Source of the DNA: Halotia branconii CENA392
Lineage (GTDB): Bacteria > Cyanobacteriota > Cyanobacteriia > Cyanobacteriales > Nostocaceae
Direction: 5' to 3'
Length of the DNA: 64,000 bases
Assembly (NCBI RefSeq): GCF_029953635.1
Contig: NZ_CP124543.1
Location: 2,211,455-2,275,454, forward strand
Below, one piece after another: positions 10,209 to 21,000 of this stretch; positions within the stretch are counted from its first letter, which is position 1; the number at the start of each line of letters is the position of its first letter. The notes beneath the pieces were generated by a model. It was not told the origin of the DNA, ran no database searches, and worked only from the letters and a program-made list of their open reading frames with translations. The translations under genes were made by a program, and so were the position numbers.

Positions 10209-10640
10209 ATGCGATTACTACACACAATGCTGCGAGTGGGCAACCTTGAAGAGTCCTTGAAATTTTACTGCGAAATCCTGGGAATGAAATTACTGCGGAG
10301 AAAAGATTATCCAGGAGGAGAATTTACCTTAGCTTTTGTAGGCTACGGTGATGAAAGCGACAATACAGTACTAGAACTCACTTATAACTGGGGAGTAGAA
10401 AAGTACGAATTGGGTAATGCTTACGGTCACATTGCTCTTGGTGTAGATGATATTTACGCTGCGTGTGAAGAAATCAGGAATCAAGGCGGTAAAGTTACAC
10501 GCGAACCAGGCCCCATGAAACACGGTTCAACAGTAATTGCTTTTGTAGAAGATCCAGATGGATATAAAGTTGAACTAATTCAATTGGCTAAATCCTCATT
10601 AGAAGCAGAAAGCCGTGAACGGGAAAAAGTAAAAGGGTAA
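10209..10640 (+). CDS. gloA: Lactoylglutathione lyase (glyoxalase I)
   Basis: A 143-residue enzyme that isomerises the methylglyoxal-glutathione hemithioacetal to S-lactoylglutathione, detoxifying a by-product of glycolysis. All four metal ligands known from E. coli GloA are at the same numbers: His5, Glu56, His74 and Glu122. Both halves of the paired beta-alpha-beta-beta-beta fold are recognisable ([50 protein letters not shown]). The last 14 residues are a charged tail. Next to enolase but transcribed the other way. Confidence 0.96.
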   Translation: MRLLHTMLRVGNLEESLKFYCEILGMKLLRRKDYPGGEFTLAFVGYGDESDNTVLELTYNWGVEKYELGNAYGHIALGVDDIYAACEEIRNQGGKVTREPGPMKHGSTVIAFVEDPDGYKVELIQLAKSSLEAESREREKVKG

Positions 10641-11050
10641 GGTTGAAGTGAAAAAAACTTTTTTAACCTCTTACCTCTGTGTCCTTTGTGTCTTTGTGGT
10701 TAAATTAATTACTTTTTGACAGCATATTAAAGAGTGATCGTAACCATAAATTTCCACAGCACTATCTAGCAAAGTAACCTCATAACCGTGTTTTCGTTTT
10801 AAATTAAGGAATAGGTAATGAGTCGAACTCTCACCTATTCCTAGCCCCAAACTGCAACCGCAGATACAAGCGAATATATGCTGATCATGTTTGGATAATT
10901 ATTTGGGGAGTGATACTGGCAAAGTTTTGTGCAGAAAAGAATAACAACTGACCACTGACCACTAACCACTGACCCCCATAGCAAAATAAAAAATACCAAA
11001 TCTTTACACTAAACTTCAAAAACTAAAATCTCACATTCAAATTTCTAAAG
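10641..11050. other. Spacer between gloA and clpB, with short degenerate repeats
   Basis: At 10940-10977 there are near-tandem heptads of the type ACTGACC / ACTAACC, a low-complexity repeat seen widely in Nostocales spacers (another run is at 25655-25681). Around 10670-10705 is a T/G-rich run (CCTCTGTGTCCTTTGTGTC) of the same dispersed kind. No gene, tRNA or heat-shock operator (no CIRCE pair) was seen upstream of clpB. Confidence 0.45.
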
Positions 11051-13693
11051 ATGCAGCCTACAGATCCTAATAAATTTACTGATAAAGCCTGGGAAGCAAT
11101 TGTGAAATCTCAGGATATAGTCCGTGCATATCAACAACAGCAACTAGATGTTGAACATTTAATCATTGCCCTTTTAGAAGAACCCACTAGTTTAGCAATC
11201 CGTATTCTGGCTAAAGCCGAGATCGATCCCATCCGCTTGCAACAACAACTAGAAGCATTTACTCAACGTCAACCTAAAGTGGGCAAAAGCGATCAGCTAT
11301 ATCTTGGTCGCAGTTTAGACGTGATGCTAGACAAAGCCGAAGAAGCTAGGGAGAAAATGAAAGATGATTTCATCTCTGTAGAACATATTCTCTTGGCTTT
11401 TGCTGAGGACGATCGCATCGGCAGACGGGTACTCAAAAGCTTGAATGCAGATAGTATCAAGCTGGAAGCTAGTATTAAAACTGTACGTGGCAGCCAAAAA
11501 GTGACAGATCAAAACCCAGAATCCCGCTATGACGCTCTACAAAAATTTGGCAGGGACTTGACAGAACAAGCCAAAGCTGGAAAATTAGACCCAGTAATTG
11601 GCCGGGATGATGAAATTCGACGAGTCATTCAGGTGTTATCACGGCGTAGCAAAAATAATCCAGTTTTAATTGGTGAACCAGGAGTAGGTAAAACTGCGAT
11701 CGCTGAAGCATTGGCACAGCGCATGGTCAATGGTGATGTTCCCGAATCTTTAAAAAATCGCCAACTAATTACTTTAGATATTGGTAGTTTGATTGCTGGG
11801 GCAAAATTGCGAGGAGAATTTGAAGAACGTCTCAAAGCAGTTCTCAAAGAAGTTACCGAATCGAACGGTCAAATTGTTTTATTTATTGATGAACTACACA
11901 CCGTTGTCGGTACTGGTTCAAGTCAACAAGGGGCGATGGATGCCGGAAATTTACTCAAACCAATGCTAGCGCGGGGAGAACTGCGCTGCATTGGGGCTAC
12001 TACCTTAGACGAGTTTCGTAAACACATTGAAAAAGACGCAGCCCTAGAACGCCGCTTTCAGCAGGTATTTGTCGATCAACCGAGTGTGGAAAATACTATT
12101 TCCATTCTCCGGGGTTTGAAAGAACGCTACGAAGTTCATCACAACGTCAAAATTTCTGATTCGGCACTAGTAGCAGCAGCAACTCTGTCAGCGCGTTATA
12201 TTAGCGATCGCTTCTTACCAGATAAAGCCATTGATTTAGTAGATGAAGCAGCCGCGCAATTGAAAATGGAGATTACCTCCAAACCAGCAGAATTAGAAAC
12301 CATTGACCGCCGCTTGATGCAGCTAGAAATGGAAAAGCTATCATTAGCTGGAGAAGAAAAAAGTATTTCCCCAACAAAAGAGCGTTTAGAGCGAATCGAG
12401 CAAGAAATCGCCGATTTAACGGTCAAACAGCAGGAATACAACGAGCAATGGCAAGGGGAAAAACAATTATTAGAAGCTATCAGCACCCTGAAAAAAGAAG
12501 AAGATGCCCTGCGGGTGCAAATCGAACAGGCAGAACGCGCTTATGATTTGAATAAAGCTGCTCAATTGAAGTATGGCAAATTAGAAGGAGTGCAGCGCGA
12601 TCGCGAAGTTAAAGAAGCCAAACTGATAGAAATTCAAAGCCAAGGTTCTACCCTATTGCGAGAACAAGTCACTGAAGCCGATATTGCCGAAATCGTTGCC
12701 AAGTGGACAGGAATCCCCGTTAATCGCCTTTTAGAGTCAGAACGGCAAAAATTGCTGCAACTCGAAAGTCATTTGCATCAACGAGTCATTGGACAACAAG
12801 AAGCCGTAGCCGCAGTCTCAGCAGCAATTCGTCGCGCCCGTGCCGGGATGAAAGATCCCAGCCGTCCCATTGGTTCATTTTTATTCATGGGGCCAACTGG
12901 CGTAGGTAAAACCGAACTTGCTCGTGCTTTAGCTCAATTTCTCTTTGATTCTGATGATGCTTTAGTGCGGCTGGATATGTCCGAGTACATGGAAAAACAC
13001 TCAGTTTCTCGCCTTGTCGGCGCACCTCCAGGCTACATTGGCTATGAAGAAGGTGGTCAACTTTCTGAGGCGATTCGCCGCCGCCCTTACTCGGTAGTGC
13101 TGCTAGATGAAGTCGAAAAAGCGCATCCAGATGTGTTTAATATTTTATTGCAAGTCCTAGATGACGGTAGAATTACAGACTCTCAAGGTAGAGCAGTAGA
13201 CTTCCGTAACACTGTGATTGTGATGACTAGTAACATCGGTAGCGAATACATATTAGATGTATCTGGTGATGATACCAAGTATGAAATGATGCAAAAACGA
13301 GTAACAGATGCCCTGCGCTCGCACTTCCGCCCTGAATTTCTCAACCGCGTAGATGATATCATTCTCTTCCATACACTCAGTCGCTCAGAAATGCGACACA
13401 TCATCCGCATTCAACTCAAACGGGTAGAAAATCTCCTGCAAGAGCAAAAAATCTCCTTTGATATATCCGCCGCCGCCTGTGATTACCTCGTCGAAGCAGG
13501 TTACGATCCAGTTTATGGCGCACGTCCTCTCAAACGCGCAATTCAGCGAGAAGTCGAAAATGCGATCGCCACCAAATTATTAGAGAATACCTTTATCTCT
13601 GGAGATACAATCGTAATTGATAAAGGAGAACAAGGTCTAACTTTTAGTAAAAAACTATCAGTAAAAGTCTCAGTTCCACAAAGTACGACATAG
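11051..13693 (+). CDS. clpB: ClpB disaggregase (Hsp100 chaperone)
   Basis: An 880-residue ATP-dependent chaperone that pulls proteins out of aggregates together with DnaK. The N-domain (1-150) is the Clp repeat. The first AAA+ module has Walker A GEPGVGKT at about 208-215 and Walker B LFIDELH. The coiled-coil M domain runs about 400-530 ([27 protein letters not shown]). The second AAA+ module has Walker A GPTGVGKT at 614-621, Walker [12 protein letters not shown] and sensor 2 [13 protein letters not shown]. The presence of the M domain and absence of the ClpP-binding loop separate it from ClpA/ClpC. Cyanobacteria usually carry two clpB copies; which this is cannot be fixed. Single gene, followed by repeat family A. 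Confidence 0.96.
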   Translation: MQPTDPNKFTDKAWEAIVKSQDIVRAYQQQQLDVEHLIIALLEEPTSLAIRILAKAEIDPIRLQQQLEAFTQRQPKVGKSDQLYLGRSLDVMLDKAEEAREKMKDDFISVEHILLAFAEDDRIGRRVLKSLNADSIKLEASIKTVRGSQKVTDQNPESRYDALQKFGRDLTEQAKAGKLDPVIGRDDEIRRVIQVLSRRSKNNPVLIGEPGVGKTAIAEALAQRMVNGDVPESLKNRQLITLDIGSLIAGAKLRGEFEERLKAVLKEVTESNGQIVLFIDELHTVVGTGSSQQGAMDAGNLLKPMLARGELRCIGATTLDEFRKHIEKDAALERRFQQVFVDQPSVENTISILRGLKERYEVHHNVKISDSALVAAATLSARYISDRFLPDKAIDLVDEAAAQLKMEITSKPAELETIDRRLMQLEMEKLSLAGEEKSISPTKERLERIEQEIADLTVKQQEYNEQWQGEKQLLEAISTLKKEEDALRVQIEQAERAYDLNKAAQLKYGKLEGVQRDREVKEAKLIEIQSQGSTLLREQVTEADIAEIVAKWTGIPVNRLLESERQKLLQLESHLHQRVIGQQEAVAAVSAAIRRARAGMKDPSRPIGSFLFMGPTGVGKTELARALAQFLFDSDDALVRLDMSEYMEKHSVSRLVGAPPGYIGYEEGGQLSEAIRRRPYSVVLLDEVEKAHPDVFNILLQVLDDGRITDSQGRAVDFRNTVIVMTSNIGSEYILDVSGDDTKYEMMQKRVTDALRSHFRPEFLNRVDDIILFHTLSRSEMRHIIRIQLKRVENLLQEQKISFDISAAACDYLVEAGYDPVYGARPLKRAIQREVENAIATKLLENTFISGDTIVIDKGEQGLTFSKKLSVKVSVPQSTT

Positions 13694-13744
13694 GTATTTC
13701 AATTAACCTTTGTGTTCCTCTGCGTTTAAAAACATTTCTTTTTG

Positions 13745-13928
13745 AACGTTGCATAAATGCGGGATGATTTTTATCACGCAGAGGCGCAGCGAAAAGTTCC
13801 TCGTTCGCGTAAGCGTTCCGCAGGAAAGCCGGGTTTCCCGGCGTAGGAAACTTTTCAAGACAGAGGCGCAAAGAAAATAAGGAGTTTTAGATCTCAACAC
13901 AAATTTCATCCCTAGATTCAGCAATGCC
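13745..13928. repeat. MITE-like element, family A copy 2
   Basis: It begins ACGTTGCATAAATGCGGGAT and ends CTAGATTCAGCAATGCC, the reverse-oriented relative of 4532-4782. An internal palindrome-rich segment (13798-13852, with GCGTAAGCGTTCCGC and GCCGGGTTTCCCGGC) is not shared with copy 1. No transposase. Two overlapping 73-75-codon reading frames here follow the repeat and are not considered genes. Confidence 0.7.
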
Positions 13929-14053
13929 TCTTTTTTAAACGCAAAACTGTAATGAAAATTTGCTTGTCATGTTACTTGAACTAATTTTTGGGGAAGAATT
14001 TAACGTAATACCCACCATTTTGGTCATTTCATCAAGTTAGACAGGTAATTTTT

Positions 14054-14695
14054 ATGGAATTAATAACATCGTTAGACCTGAGAAAATCTGAGTATTTATC
14101 CAAAGATCGATTCATCAGTTATCATCACCAGTTGCGGCTAATATTTTCTCTTGGTAGTCAGGTAAACAACATTCTTGAAATTGGGATTTTTAACTCATTC
14201 TTAACAGATATCCTTAAACGAAATGGCTACCAAGTATCAACTGCTGATGTTGACCCTAAATTAGATCCAGATATAGTTTTAGATCTTACAACTGACTTTT
14301 CACTACCTAAAAACAAATTTGATGCAATTGTACTATTCCAAGTCTTAGAACACCTACCTTATGAACAGTCAGAACAAGCCCTCAAAAACCTTGCAGAAGT
14401 AACTAAAAAGTTTTTGGTGATTTCATTGCCTTACAATACGCAATTCTTTGCACTCCAGTTGAGATTTTCTTATATACAAAGGTCAAGATATTTATTAATG
14501 AAAATGCCAAGATTCTGGAGTAGCAAACCCATGTCAGATCAGCACTACTGGGAAATTGGACTCAAAGGATATCCCAAAAAGCGAATTTTAAACTCCATTA
14601 CTAAAGCTGGATTAACCCTTAAGCAAGAATTTATCGATCCTGTTCATCCATATCACCTCTTTTTCGTATTAGAGAAAAATAGTAGTAATACTTAA
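14054..14695 (+). CDS. Class I SAM-dependent methyltransferase
   Basis: A 213-residue protein with a Rossmann methyltransferase core. Motif I is NILEIGIFNSFL at about 37-48, an acidic residue ends strand 2 (STADVDPKLDPDIV), and motif IV-like FDAIVLFQVLEHLPYEQSEQAL follows. The FQVLEH motif is typical of small-molecule and sugar-linked methyltransferases of the UbiE/Methyltransf_11 type. The substrate is unknown. It stands alone between two repeat elements with chaperone genes on either side, so the neighbours give no functional clue. It begins at an ATG after a short AGACAGGTAA ribosome-binding-like stretch. Confidence 0.82.
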   Translation: MELITSLDLRKSEYLSKDRFISYHHQLRLIFSLGSQVNNILEIGIFNSFLTDILKRNGYQVSTADVDPKLDPDIVLDLTTDFSLPKNKFDAIVLFQVLEHLPYEQSEQALKNLAEVTKKFLVISLPYNTQFFALQLRFSYIQRSRYLLMKMPRFWSSKPMSDQHYWEIGLKGYPKKRILNSITKAGLTLKQEFIDPVHPYHLFFVLEKNSSNT

Positions 14696-14717
14696 ATACC
14701 AGCCTTAACTAAGGTAA

Positions 14718-14894
14718 TATAGGACTCATATTTGATTTGGAGAAAAAACTCAGTACACCCCTAAATCCCTTTTTTCCTGCGATGCACTGAGTTTCGACTG
14801 CGCTCAACTACCGCGTAGCCGAAGTGTTCCCCGTTAAGAGTTCCCTGTTCCCTCCCTACGCAAATATGTTCATTAATCAAATCGGATTGCTATA
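14718..14894. repeat. Inverted-repeat element, family C copy 2
   Basis: The left end is TATAGGACTCATATTTGATT and the right end AATCAAATCGGATTGCTATA, an imperfect inverted repeat matching copies at 6389-6510 and 31732-31832. The interior includes a fragment of repeat family D (TTTCGACTGCGCTCAAC and GTAGCCGAAGTG). The rest of the 436-bp gap before htpG shows no gene. Confidence 0.65.
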
Positions 14895-15131
14895 TGCATC
14901 TAACGCCTCGCAAAAATTTCCCAGACTCAATGTATAAAGGTAGGGAAATCCGAATCGCAGTAGGGGGCAAACAATGCTGAAAATTAGGAGCGATCGCCTA
15001 AACTATTCTTTTAAAATCCTAAGTGGTATCATGCCCTCTTGTCTTCTTAAGGTTTACCTTTGAAAATGGAGGGCTGTGGGATATATGCCACAACCATAAT
15101 TTCAAATACTTACATCTGAAGATTACCAATC

Positions 15132-17108
15132 ATGCTAGAACAAGGCACTATCAGTATTCATACTGAGAATATTTTCCCAATTATCAAGAAGTCACTTTAC
15201 TCAGACCATCAAATCTTCTTGCGGGAATTGGTATCCAACGCTGTAGACGCAATTCAAAAGCTAAATATGGTATCCCGCGCCGGGGAATACGCCGGAGACA
15301 TCGGTGAGCCAGAGATTCAAATCGCCATAGATAAAGACAAAAAAACCCTTTCCATTACCGATAATGGCATTGGGATGACAGCAGAGGAAGTTAAAAAATA
15401 TATCAATCAAGTTGCTTTCTCTAGTGCCGAAGAATTTATTCATAAATATCAAGGCAAATCAGACCAACCAATTATCGGTCACTTTGGTCTAGGCTTTTAC
15501 TCCTCCTTTATGGTGGCGCAAAAAGTCGAAATCGATACTCTCTCCTACCAAGAAGGCGCGCAAGCGATTCACTGGAGTTGTGATGGTTCTCCAGAGTTCA
15601 CCCTCGAAGATTCAACCCGCACAACTCGCGGTACTACCATTACCCTCACCCTCCAAGGAGAAGAAGAAGAGTTTTTAGAAGCAGCACGTATTCAAAATCT
15701 TGTCAAGACCTACTGCGACTTCATGCCAGTACCAATAAAAATGGATGGTGAAGTCTTAAATAGGCAAAAAGCACCGTGGCGGGAGTCTTCTAATAACTTG
15801 ACTCAAGAAGATTATTTAGAGTTTTACCGCTATTTGTATCCTTTTCAAGAAGAACCATTGTTGTGGGTGCATCTAAATACTGATTATCCCTTCATCATCA
15901 ACGGGATTTTGTATTTTCCCAAAATGAGACCCGATGTCGATGTCGCCAAAGGTCAGATTAAGCTATTTTGCAATCAAGTTTTTGTCAGCGACAACTGCGA
16001 AGAAATTATCCCGCAATTTCTCATGCCGATGCGGGGTGTCATTGATAGTACCGATATTCCTCTCAACGTATCACGTAGTGCATTGCAAGGCGATCGCACA
16101 GTAAAAAAAATCGGCGATTACATAGCCAAAAAAGTAGGCGACAGGCTCAAAGAACTTTACCGCGATAACCGCGAACAATACATCAGTGCCTGGAAAGACC
16201 TTGGTACATTTGTCAAATTCGGTGTTCTCAACGACGAGAAATTTAAAAAACAAATCGAAGACATCATCATCTTCCGTACTACAGCAGAGAAATTAAAAAA
16301 CAGTGAAACTGCTTCAGTTCAAGTTCAATCTAACGAAGATGACGCTTGGCAAGATGTCACCACTGCTGGTGATTCCCCAATTTCTACTTCTCCATATACC
16401 ACTCTCAAAGAATACTTAGAACGCAATAAAGAACGCCACGAAAATCGAGTTTTTTACTGCACCGATGCAGCCACCCAAGCTACCTACGTAGAACTGCACA
16501 AAAACCAAGGTTTAGAAGTCCTATTTATGGACTCCTTCATCGACACCCACTTTATCAACTTCTTAGAACGGGAATATCAGGATGTCAAATTTACACGGGT
16601 AGACTCCGACTTAGATAACACCCTGCTAGAACAAGACAAATCTGGGGAAATAGTTGATCCCAAGACTAATAAAACCCGTAGTGAAGTCATTAAAGAACTA
16701 TTTGAGAAATCCCTCAATAAACCTAAGGTAAATATCCGTACCGAGGCTTTAAAATCCGAAGATCCTCAAGGTACACCACCAGCGATGGTACTTTTACCAG
16801 AGATTCTCCGCCGCCTCCGGGAAATGAACGCCATGATGCAACAGCAGAATGCAGAGTTTCCTGAAGACCATATTTTGCTGGTAAATACTGCCCATCCCCT
16901 GATTCAAAATCTGGCGAATCTCAACCAAGGCAGTATTATTCAAGGTGATGGCCAGTCACCTACATCACAATTAGTAGACATGATTTGCCAACACGTCTAT
17001 GATTTAGCGCTGATGTCTCAAAAAGGTTTTGACGCTGAAGGCATGAAATCTTTTGTCGAACGCTCAAACGAAGTACTCACCAAACTCACAGAACAAGCCA
17101 GCAAGTAA
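15132..17108 (+). CDS. htpG: HtpG (bacterial Hsp90 chaperone)
   Basis: A 658-residue ATP-driven homodimeric chaperone. The N-terminal GHKL ATPase has the signatures LRELVSNAVDAIQKL, ITDNGIGMT and IGHFGLGFYSSFMV. The middle domain contains PLNVSRSALQGD and the C-terminal dimerisation half ends near residue 658, close to the usual 630-660 for cyanobacterial HtpG. In cyanobacteria HtpG acts in heat and oxidative stress and on phycobilisome linker proteins; that role is family knowledge. No CIRCE operator is visible upstream. A GGTTGGGTT hairpin lies directly downstream. Confidence 0.97.
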   Translation: MLEQGTISIHTENIFPIIKKSLYSDHQIFLRELVSNAVDAIQKLNMVSRAGEYAGDIGEPEIQIAIDKDKKTLSITDNGIGMTAEEVKKYINQVAFSSAEEFIHKYQGKSDQPIIGHFGLGFYSSFMVAQKVEIDTLSYQEGAQAIHWSCDGSPEFTLEDSTRTTRGTTITLTLQGEEEEFLEAARIQNLVKTYCDFMPVPIKMDGEVLNRQKAPWRESSNNLTQEDYLEFYRYLYPFQEEPLLWVHLNTDYPFIINGILYFPKMRPDVDVAKGQIKLFCNQVFVSDNCEEIIPQFLMPMRGVIDSTDIPLNVSRSALQGDRTVKKIGDYIAKKVGDRLKELYRDNREQYISAWKDLGTFVKFGVLNDEKFKKQIEDIIIFRTTAEKLKNSETASVQVQSNEDDAWQDVTTAGDSPISTSPYTTLKEYLERNKERHENRVFYCTDAATQATYVELHKNQGLEVLFMDSFIDTHFINFLEREYQDVKFTRVDSDLDNTLLEQDKSGEIVDPKTNKTRSEVIKELFEKSLNKPKVNIRTEALKSEDPQGTPPAMVLLPEILRRLREMNAMMQQQNAEFPEDHILLVNTAHPLIQNLANLNQGSIIQGDGQSPTSQLVDMICQHVYDLALMSQKGFDAEGMKSFVERSNEVLTKLTEQASK

Positions 17109-17117
17109 CAATAAGAC

Positions 17118-17202
17118 GTAGGTTGGGTTAAGCGCAGCGCAACCCAACATGGATGAAAGTGTTGGATTTCCTTACGTCAACCCAACCTACATTTTTATTT
17201 TT
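17118..17202. terminator. Hairpin repeat downstream of htpG (family E), probable terminator
   Basis: GTAGGTTGGGTT (17118-17129) pairs with AACCCAACCTAC (17179-17190). A shorter inner pair TTGGGTT/AACCCAA encloses 17130-17140. The right arm is followed by a T-rich run (ATTTTTATTTTTTT), giving a plausible rho-independent stop for htpG. The right half is repeated at 29772-29803. Confidence 0.6.
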
Positions 17203-17253
17203 TTGCATCATTTTAGTCGTGTTAGTCCAGTAGTAACTCTTCCCAATGCCCCA

Positions 17254-17316
17254 TACTTCGGCTACGCTCAGTACAAGTGCCCCATGCCCACTTGCCCTGA
17301 GCGAAGTCGAAGGGAT
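17254..17316. repeat. Short dispersed repeat, family D
   Basis: It contains ACTTCGGCTACGCTCAGTAC and, inverted, CCCTGAGCGAAGTCGAAGG. Related copies lie at about 14790-14828, 28825-28890, 32818-32946 and 37191-37215. Non-coding; typical of Nostocales spacers. Confidence 0.55.
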
Positions 17317-17363
17317 GCCCTAAAATAGAAAGGCTGTACCAAAATCATCATCTGGAGATACTT

Positions 17364-17600
17364 ATGTCTCGTCGCTGTGAATTAACTGGCAAAAAGGCCA
17401 ACAACGCCTTTGCAATTTCTCACTCTCACCGCCGTACCAAGCGCCTTCAACATGCCAACCTGCAATCAAAGCGTGTTTGGTGGGCAGGCGGAAACCGCTG
17501 GGTAAAAATGAAACTGTCTACCAAAGCAATCAAAACCTTAGATAGCAAAGGTTTAGAAGCAATGGCTAAAGAAGCTGGGATTAATTTAAATCATTACTAA
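17364..17600 (+). CDS. rpmB: Large ribosomal subunit protein L28 (bL28)
   Basis: A 78-residue basic ribosomal protein beginning [20 protein letters not shown], the conserved L28 N-terminus, with [11 protein letters not shown] in the middle and the terminal helix typical of cyanobacterial and plastid L28. GGAG about 8 bases upstream supports the ATG at 17364. It is a single-gene unit 255 bp after htpG and is followed by the repeated palindrome at 17627-17659. Confidence 0.97.
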   Translation: MSRRCELTGKKANNAFAISHSHRRTKRLQHANLQSKRVWWAGGNRWVKMKLSTKAIKTLDSKGLEAMAKEAGINLNHY

Positions 17601-17626
17601 GCTTCTCAACTAAGTAATAGAGGTTC

Positions 17627-17659
17627 AGATCCCCGACTTCTTAAAGAAGTCGGGGATCT
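17627..17659. terminator. Perfect palindrome downstream of rpmB (probable terminator)
   Basis: AGATCCCCGACTTCTT, one base, then its perfect inverse, 27 bp after the rpmB stop. Same sequence as 8564-8596 and 22913-22945. A short TTGTTGTT tract follows. The rest of the gap to hpsA (to 18072) is AT-rich leader sequence. Confidence 0.6.
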
Positions 17660-17860
17660 TGTTGTTCACAAGCCCCCCTGATGACTGTACATATTTTTAT
17701 CTATTACCAACTGATATATTTCCTTGATAAATGGGTACTTTAAGCTTAATCCGCTAACTATATCTTCATAAACTGACACCTAGGTAAAATGCATTTTTGC
17801 AAAGTTAATGTGAAGTTATTCTTTGTCATATAGGAGTTACATAATTTTGAAAAAATCAGT

Positions 17861-17874
17861 ATTTTCCGGAAAAT
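17861..17874. promoter_or_regulatory. 14-bp perfect palindrome upstream of hpsA
   Basis: ATTTTCCGGAAAAT lies about 200 bp before the hpsA start in an otherwise AT-rich leader. It has the form of a dimer-binding operator. No known regulator was matched; it could also be chance. Confidence 0.25.
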
Positions 17875-18072
17875 CTAAAATCTTAACAAATGATATAACT
17901 TAAGCAAACCATTCTTGATGTTTTGATATTGCATTGGGGAGTTAGTTCAACAGGGTAGATAGTTACATAAAACAGAATTTTTAATTATGTCTGTAAGTGG
18001 TTTTTACAGGCAAAATTTCTAGTTGCCAAAAAATGATATGTCCGCGATTCACCACCTGACAGGAAAGTAGCT

Positions 18073-21000
18073 ATGTCTTTAAAACGCCAGCTATTCAAGA
18101 CAATCAAACAAGTCTTCAAATATCTGAATAAGAATATTGTATCTGCAATTAAAAAGCAAATTGTTTGGTTACTACGAACTTTATTTATTACCAAAAGACG
18201 GCGAGGTTCGGTAAACGCTGGTTTTGTGTTGCCAACAGTGGTAATGGTATCGCTAGTAGTTATACTGCTGACCACAGCAATTTTATTTAGATCATTTGAA
18301 CGGGCAAAAAATGCAAGTAACGTCCGGGTGAATGAGGTTACAATGCAAGCCGCTACACCAGCTTTAGAAAGGGCTAAAGCAAAAATATCTGAATTATTTG
18401 CTGACCCCACTTTGCCACGTTCTGTCCCATCAAACACAACGTTCTACACTACTTTAATCTCTAAACTTCCTGTCTATACGTTGGGCGACGAGACTCCTAT
18501 AACCCTGAATTATGATATCGATGCAAACAATGTAATTGAAGAACCTGATACTTTAGAAAACAAAGAAAACTCAAAAGCAGCTTGGAAATTTCCTGCCGAT
18601 ACAGATAATAATGGTAAATTTGATAGTTTTATTCTTTACGCGATCAACTTTCGGACTCCACCTCAAGTTGGTGCAACTCAAACTAGAAAGAGAATACCGC
18701 TAGATGCGAGAACTCCTCCTATGTTGCCAGCTAAGGCAGGTGGAGCCTGTGATATAGCAGGTGAAACTAGCGCTAGCTTGGTAGGCGCTTCTGGTTGGTA
18801 TAAACTACCCACTGGAGAATTGAAAAAAAGCTTTTTCGTATATACGGCAACAGTTCCTATTACTAGTATAGGTAGTCTCGATTCGAGCAAATATGAACCG
18901 TATCGAGGTAATAAAGGCTTCTCGGCTTTAGAAATGCAACAAGACCGCAGCCAAGTTCCTATTACTAATAATGCTGTTGTTTATGAGGATGACTTAGACA
19001 TCACACCAGGGCCTAGATTTCGTTTGAATGGACGCGTTTTCACCAATAGCAATTTATTGACTGGTAAAAGTGATCAAGAGATTAGATTATTTCAGGTCAG
19101 TAGCAGATATTCTTGTTATTACGAGCGAGAAAATGGCAAAATAATTGTTGGTGGTAATGTCGCAGGTAGTTCACCAATAAGTGCTTCAGACCTTGGGTTA
19201 GTTAAAGTAGATTTGTTTCAAGAGAATAATACTCCTGCAACAGCAACAACTGCAACTACAAATAAATCTACCTCGAATAACTCAAATGAAATTGCCTATA
19301 ACAGTCAGGCTTATGCTCAACGCATTGACTTGTTGGTAAATGCACAATTAATTCATACTACAAGTACTGATCCTCAAGAGGTCGAAGAGAAGAGAAATAA
19401 ACGGATTACAGCCGATCCCAGCTTAGACTCAGATAAAGTACGTCGGGAAGAATTAGAAATTTACTTTAAAAAACGTACTAGGCGCGTACCATTCAAAGAA
19501 GTACCTTATAACGATCCTACTAAACCTGCCATTGGTACTTATACTACAGCAAATGTTTTGCAAGGATATAACGCTTCAGGAAGAAGTAACGGATTACGTC
19601 CACCAGATAGCTGGATATATCCAACAGATACCAATACAACACTAACGCTAAATACGGCACAGCTACCTGCTAAAGATCCGGATGCTGTAGCTACTTCTCC
19701 TGTTACAGAAGCAAATTTAGGCGATCGCATTATTGTAGGTAATAATTTACCTGAACTCAAGTGGAACGATACAAAAGGAATTTTTGTTGGAGAAGAAGAA
19801 CCTGAAACCGTAGCTGCTGGTGTGACTTGGGCAAGTAGTACTAAAGATCGCACTCGTACTACTAGCGTTAAACAGTTGGCAGATTTGGGGGTAACTGGAC
19901 GTGACGGATTCTGGGAAATAGCCGCTGCTTCACCCCGCGCTGATGCTCTTGATGTAATTGGAGGATTACGAGTAATTACAGGTGCAGGTGTATATCGACG
20001 TACAGGTTCAGGACTACCTACTATTGCTTCAGCATTAACAGTCTGGCCTGACACTATGCCGATGTCAGTGCCTGATCCTACCGATCCTCTTGATGCGAGT
20101 AAACAAAAACGTGGTGATTTGGTAATGCGTGCTACAGCAGTCTATCACTACAACAGTGATTCTTATGCTCCTAATGCGGCTACAGCAGATGATTATCAAA
20201 CACCAATAGCCTGTGTAAGTAGTTACTACAACCCCACTAATGCAACAACAGCAGCAACTTCTAATAATGGGCTAGTTTACGGTGTTCCCGCTACTACATC
20301 TGCTAGTGTAACTAGAGGACAGACCTTAACCGCTGGGTTGTTTACAACTGCGGCTAATGCTGATGATGTAGCAAACACTGGTGTAGATTTGCTAGAACGC
20401 TTAAAATATCAAGCTAACTTGAAATTTCCCAACGGTCGCCTTGTTAATCCTCTATTACGGCAAGCACTAGCTAAAGCAACAGCCAGCAAACTTACTTTAT
20501 CTGAGCAATCAGCAATTGACTCTACTATCTGTGCAATCAACATTGCCGATGGCTCTTTAGCTCGTAATGCTACTGTTATTCCTGATGGTGCAATCCAAGA
20601 AACTACATTTCTTGATGCGAGACAAATTAAGGCTATAGATAAAGGTGCTGCATTAACTGGAAACTACAATCTAGAAGTTGAACAGCGTCAACCATTAGAA
20701 ATTCGTGCCACAGTCATAGATTTAAATTTGCTTCGCACAACTTCAATCACTGGTACATGGGCTAATGAATATTTATTACCCAATAGTGGCATTATCTATG
20801 CCTCTCGTGAAGATGCTCAAAAAGATATCAGTGATTCAACCAGTGAAAACGTCAGCGCCAGTGACTACAGGCTTGATCCAGAACGCCGCCCTAACGCCGT
20901 TATGTTGATTAATGGCAGTAACTTGAGCCGCCAAAACAATTATAGAGCAGAAGAAAAAGGGTTAATTTTAGCAACTGATTTGCCAGCGTATGTTAAAGGC

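Noticed and set aside
10940..10977. Heptad repeats considered as a CRISPR-like array
   Set aside because: Units are 7 bp, degenerate and have no spacers; they are a common low-complexity repeat.
13644..13924. Two overlapping 73-75-residue minus-strand frames
   Set aside because: They translate repeat family A copy 2 and the end of clpB; no start signal and no family.
17985..18437. 150-residue minus-strand frame across the hpsA start
   Set aside because: Antisense to the hpsA N-terminus, which encodes a recognisable pilin-like leader; shadow frame.
19539..20054. 171-residue minus-strand frame inside hpsA
   Set aside because: Shadow frame; no domain and overlaps a continuous coding sequence.
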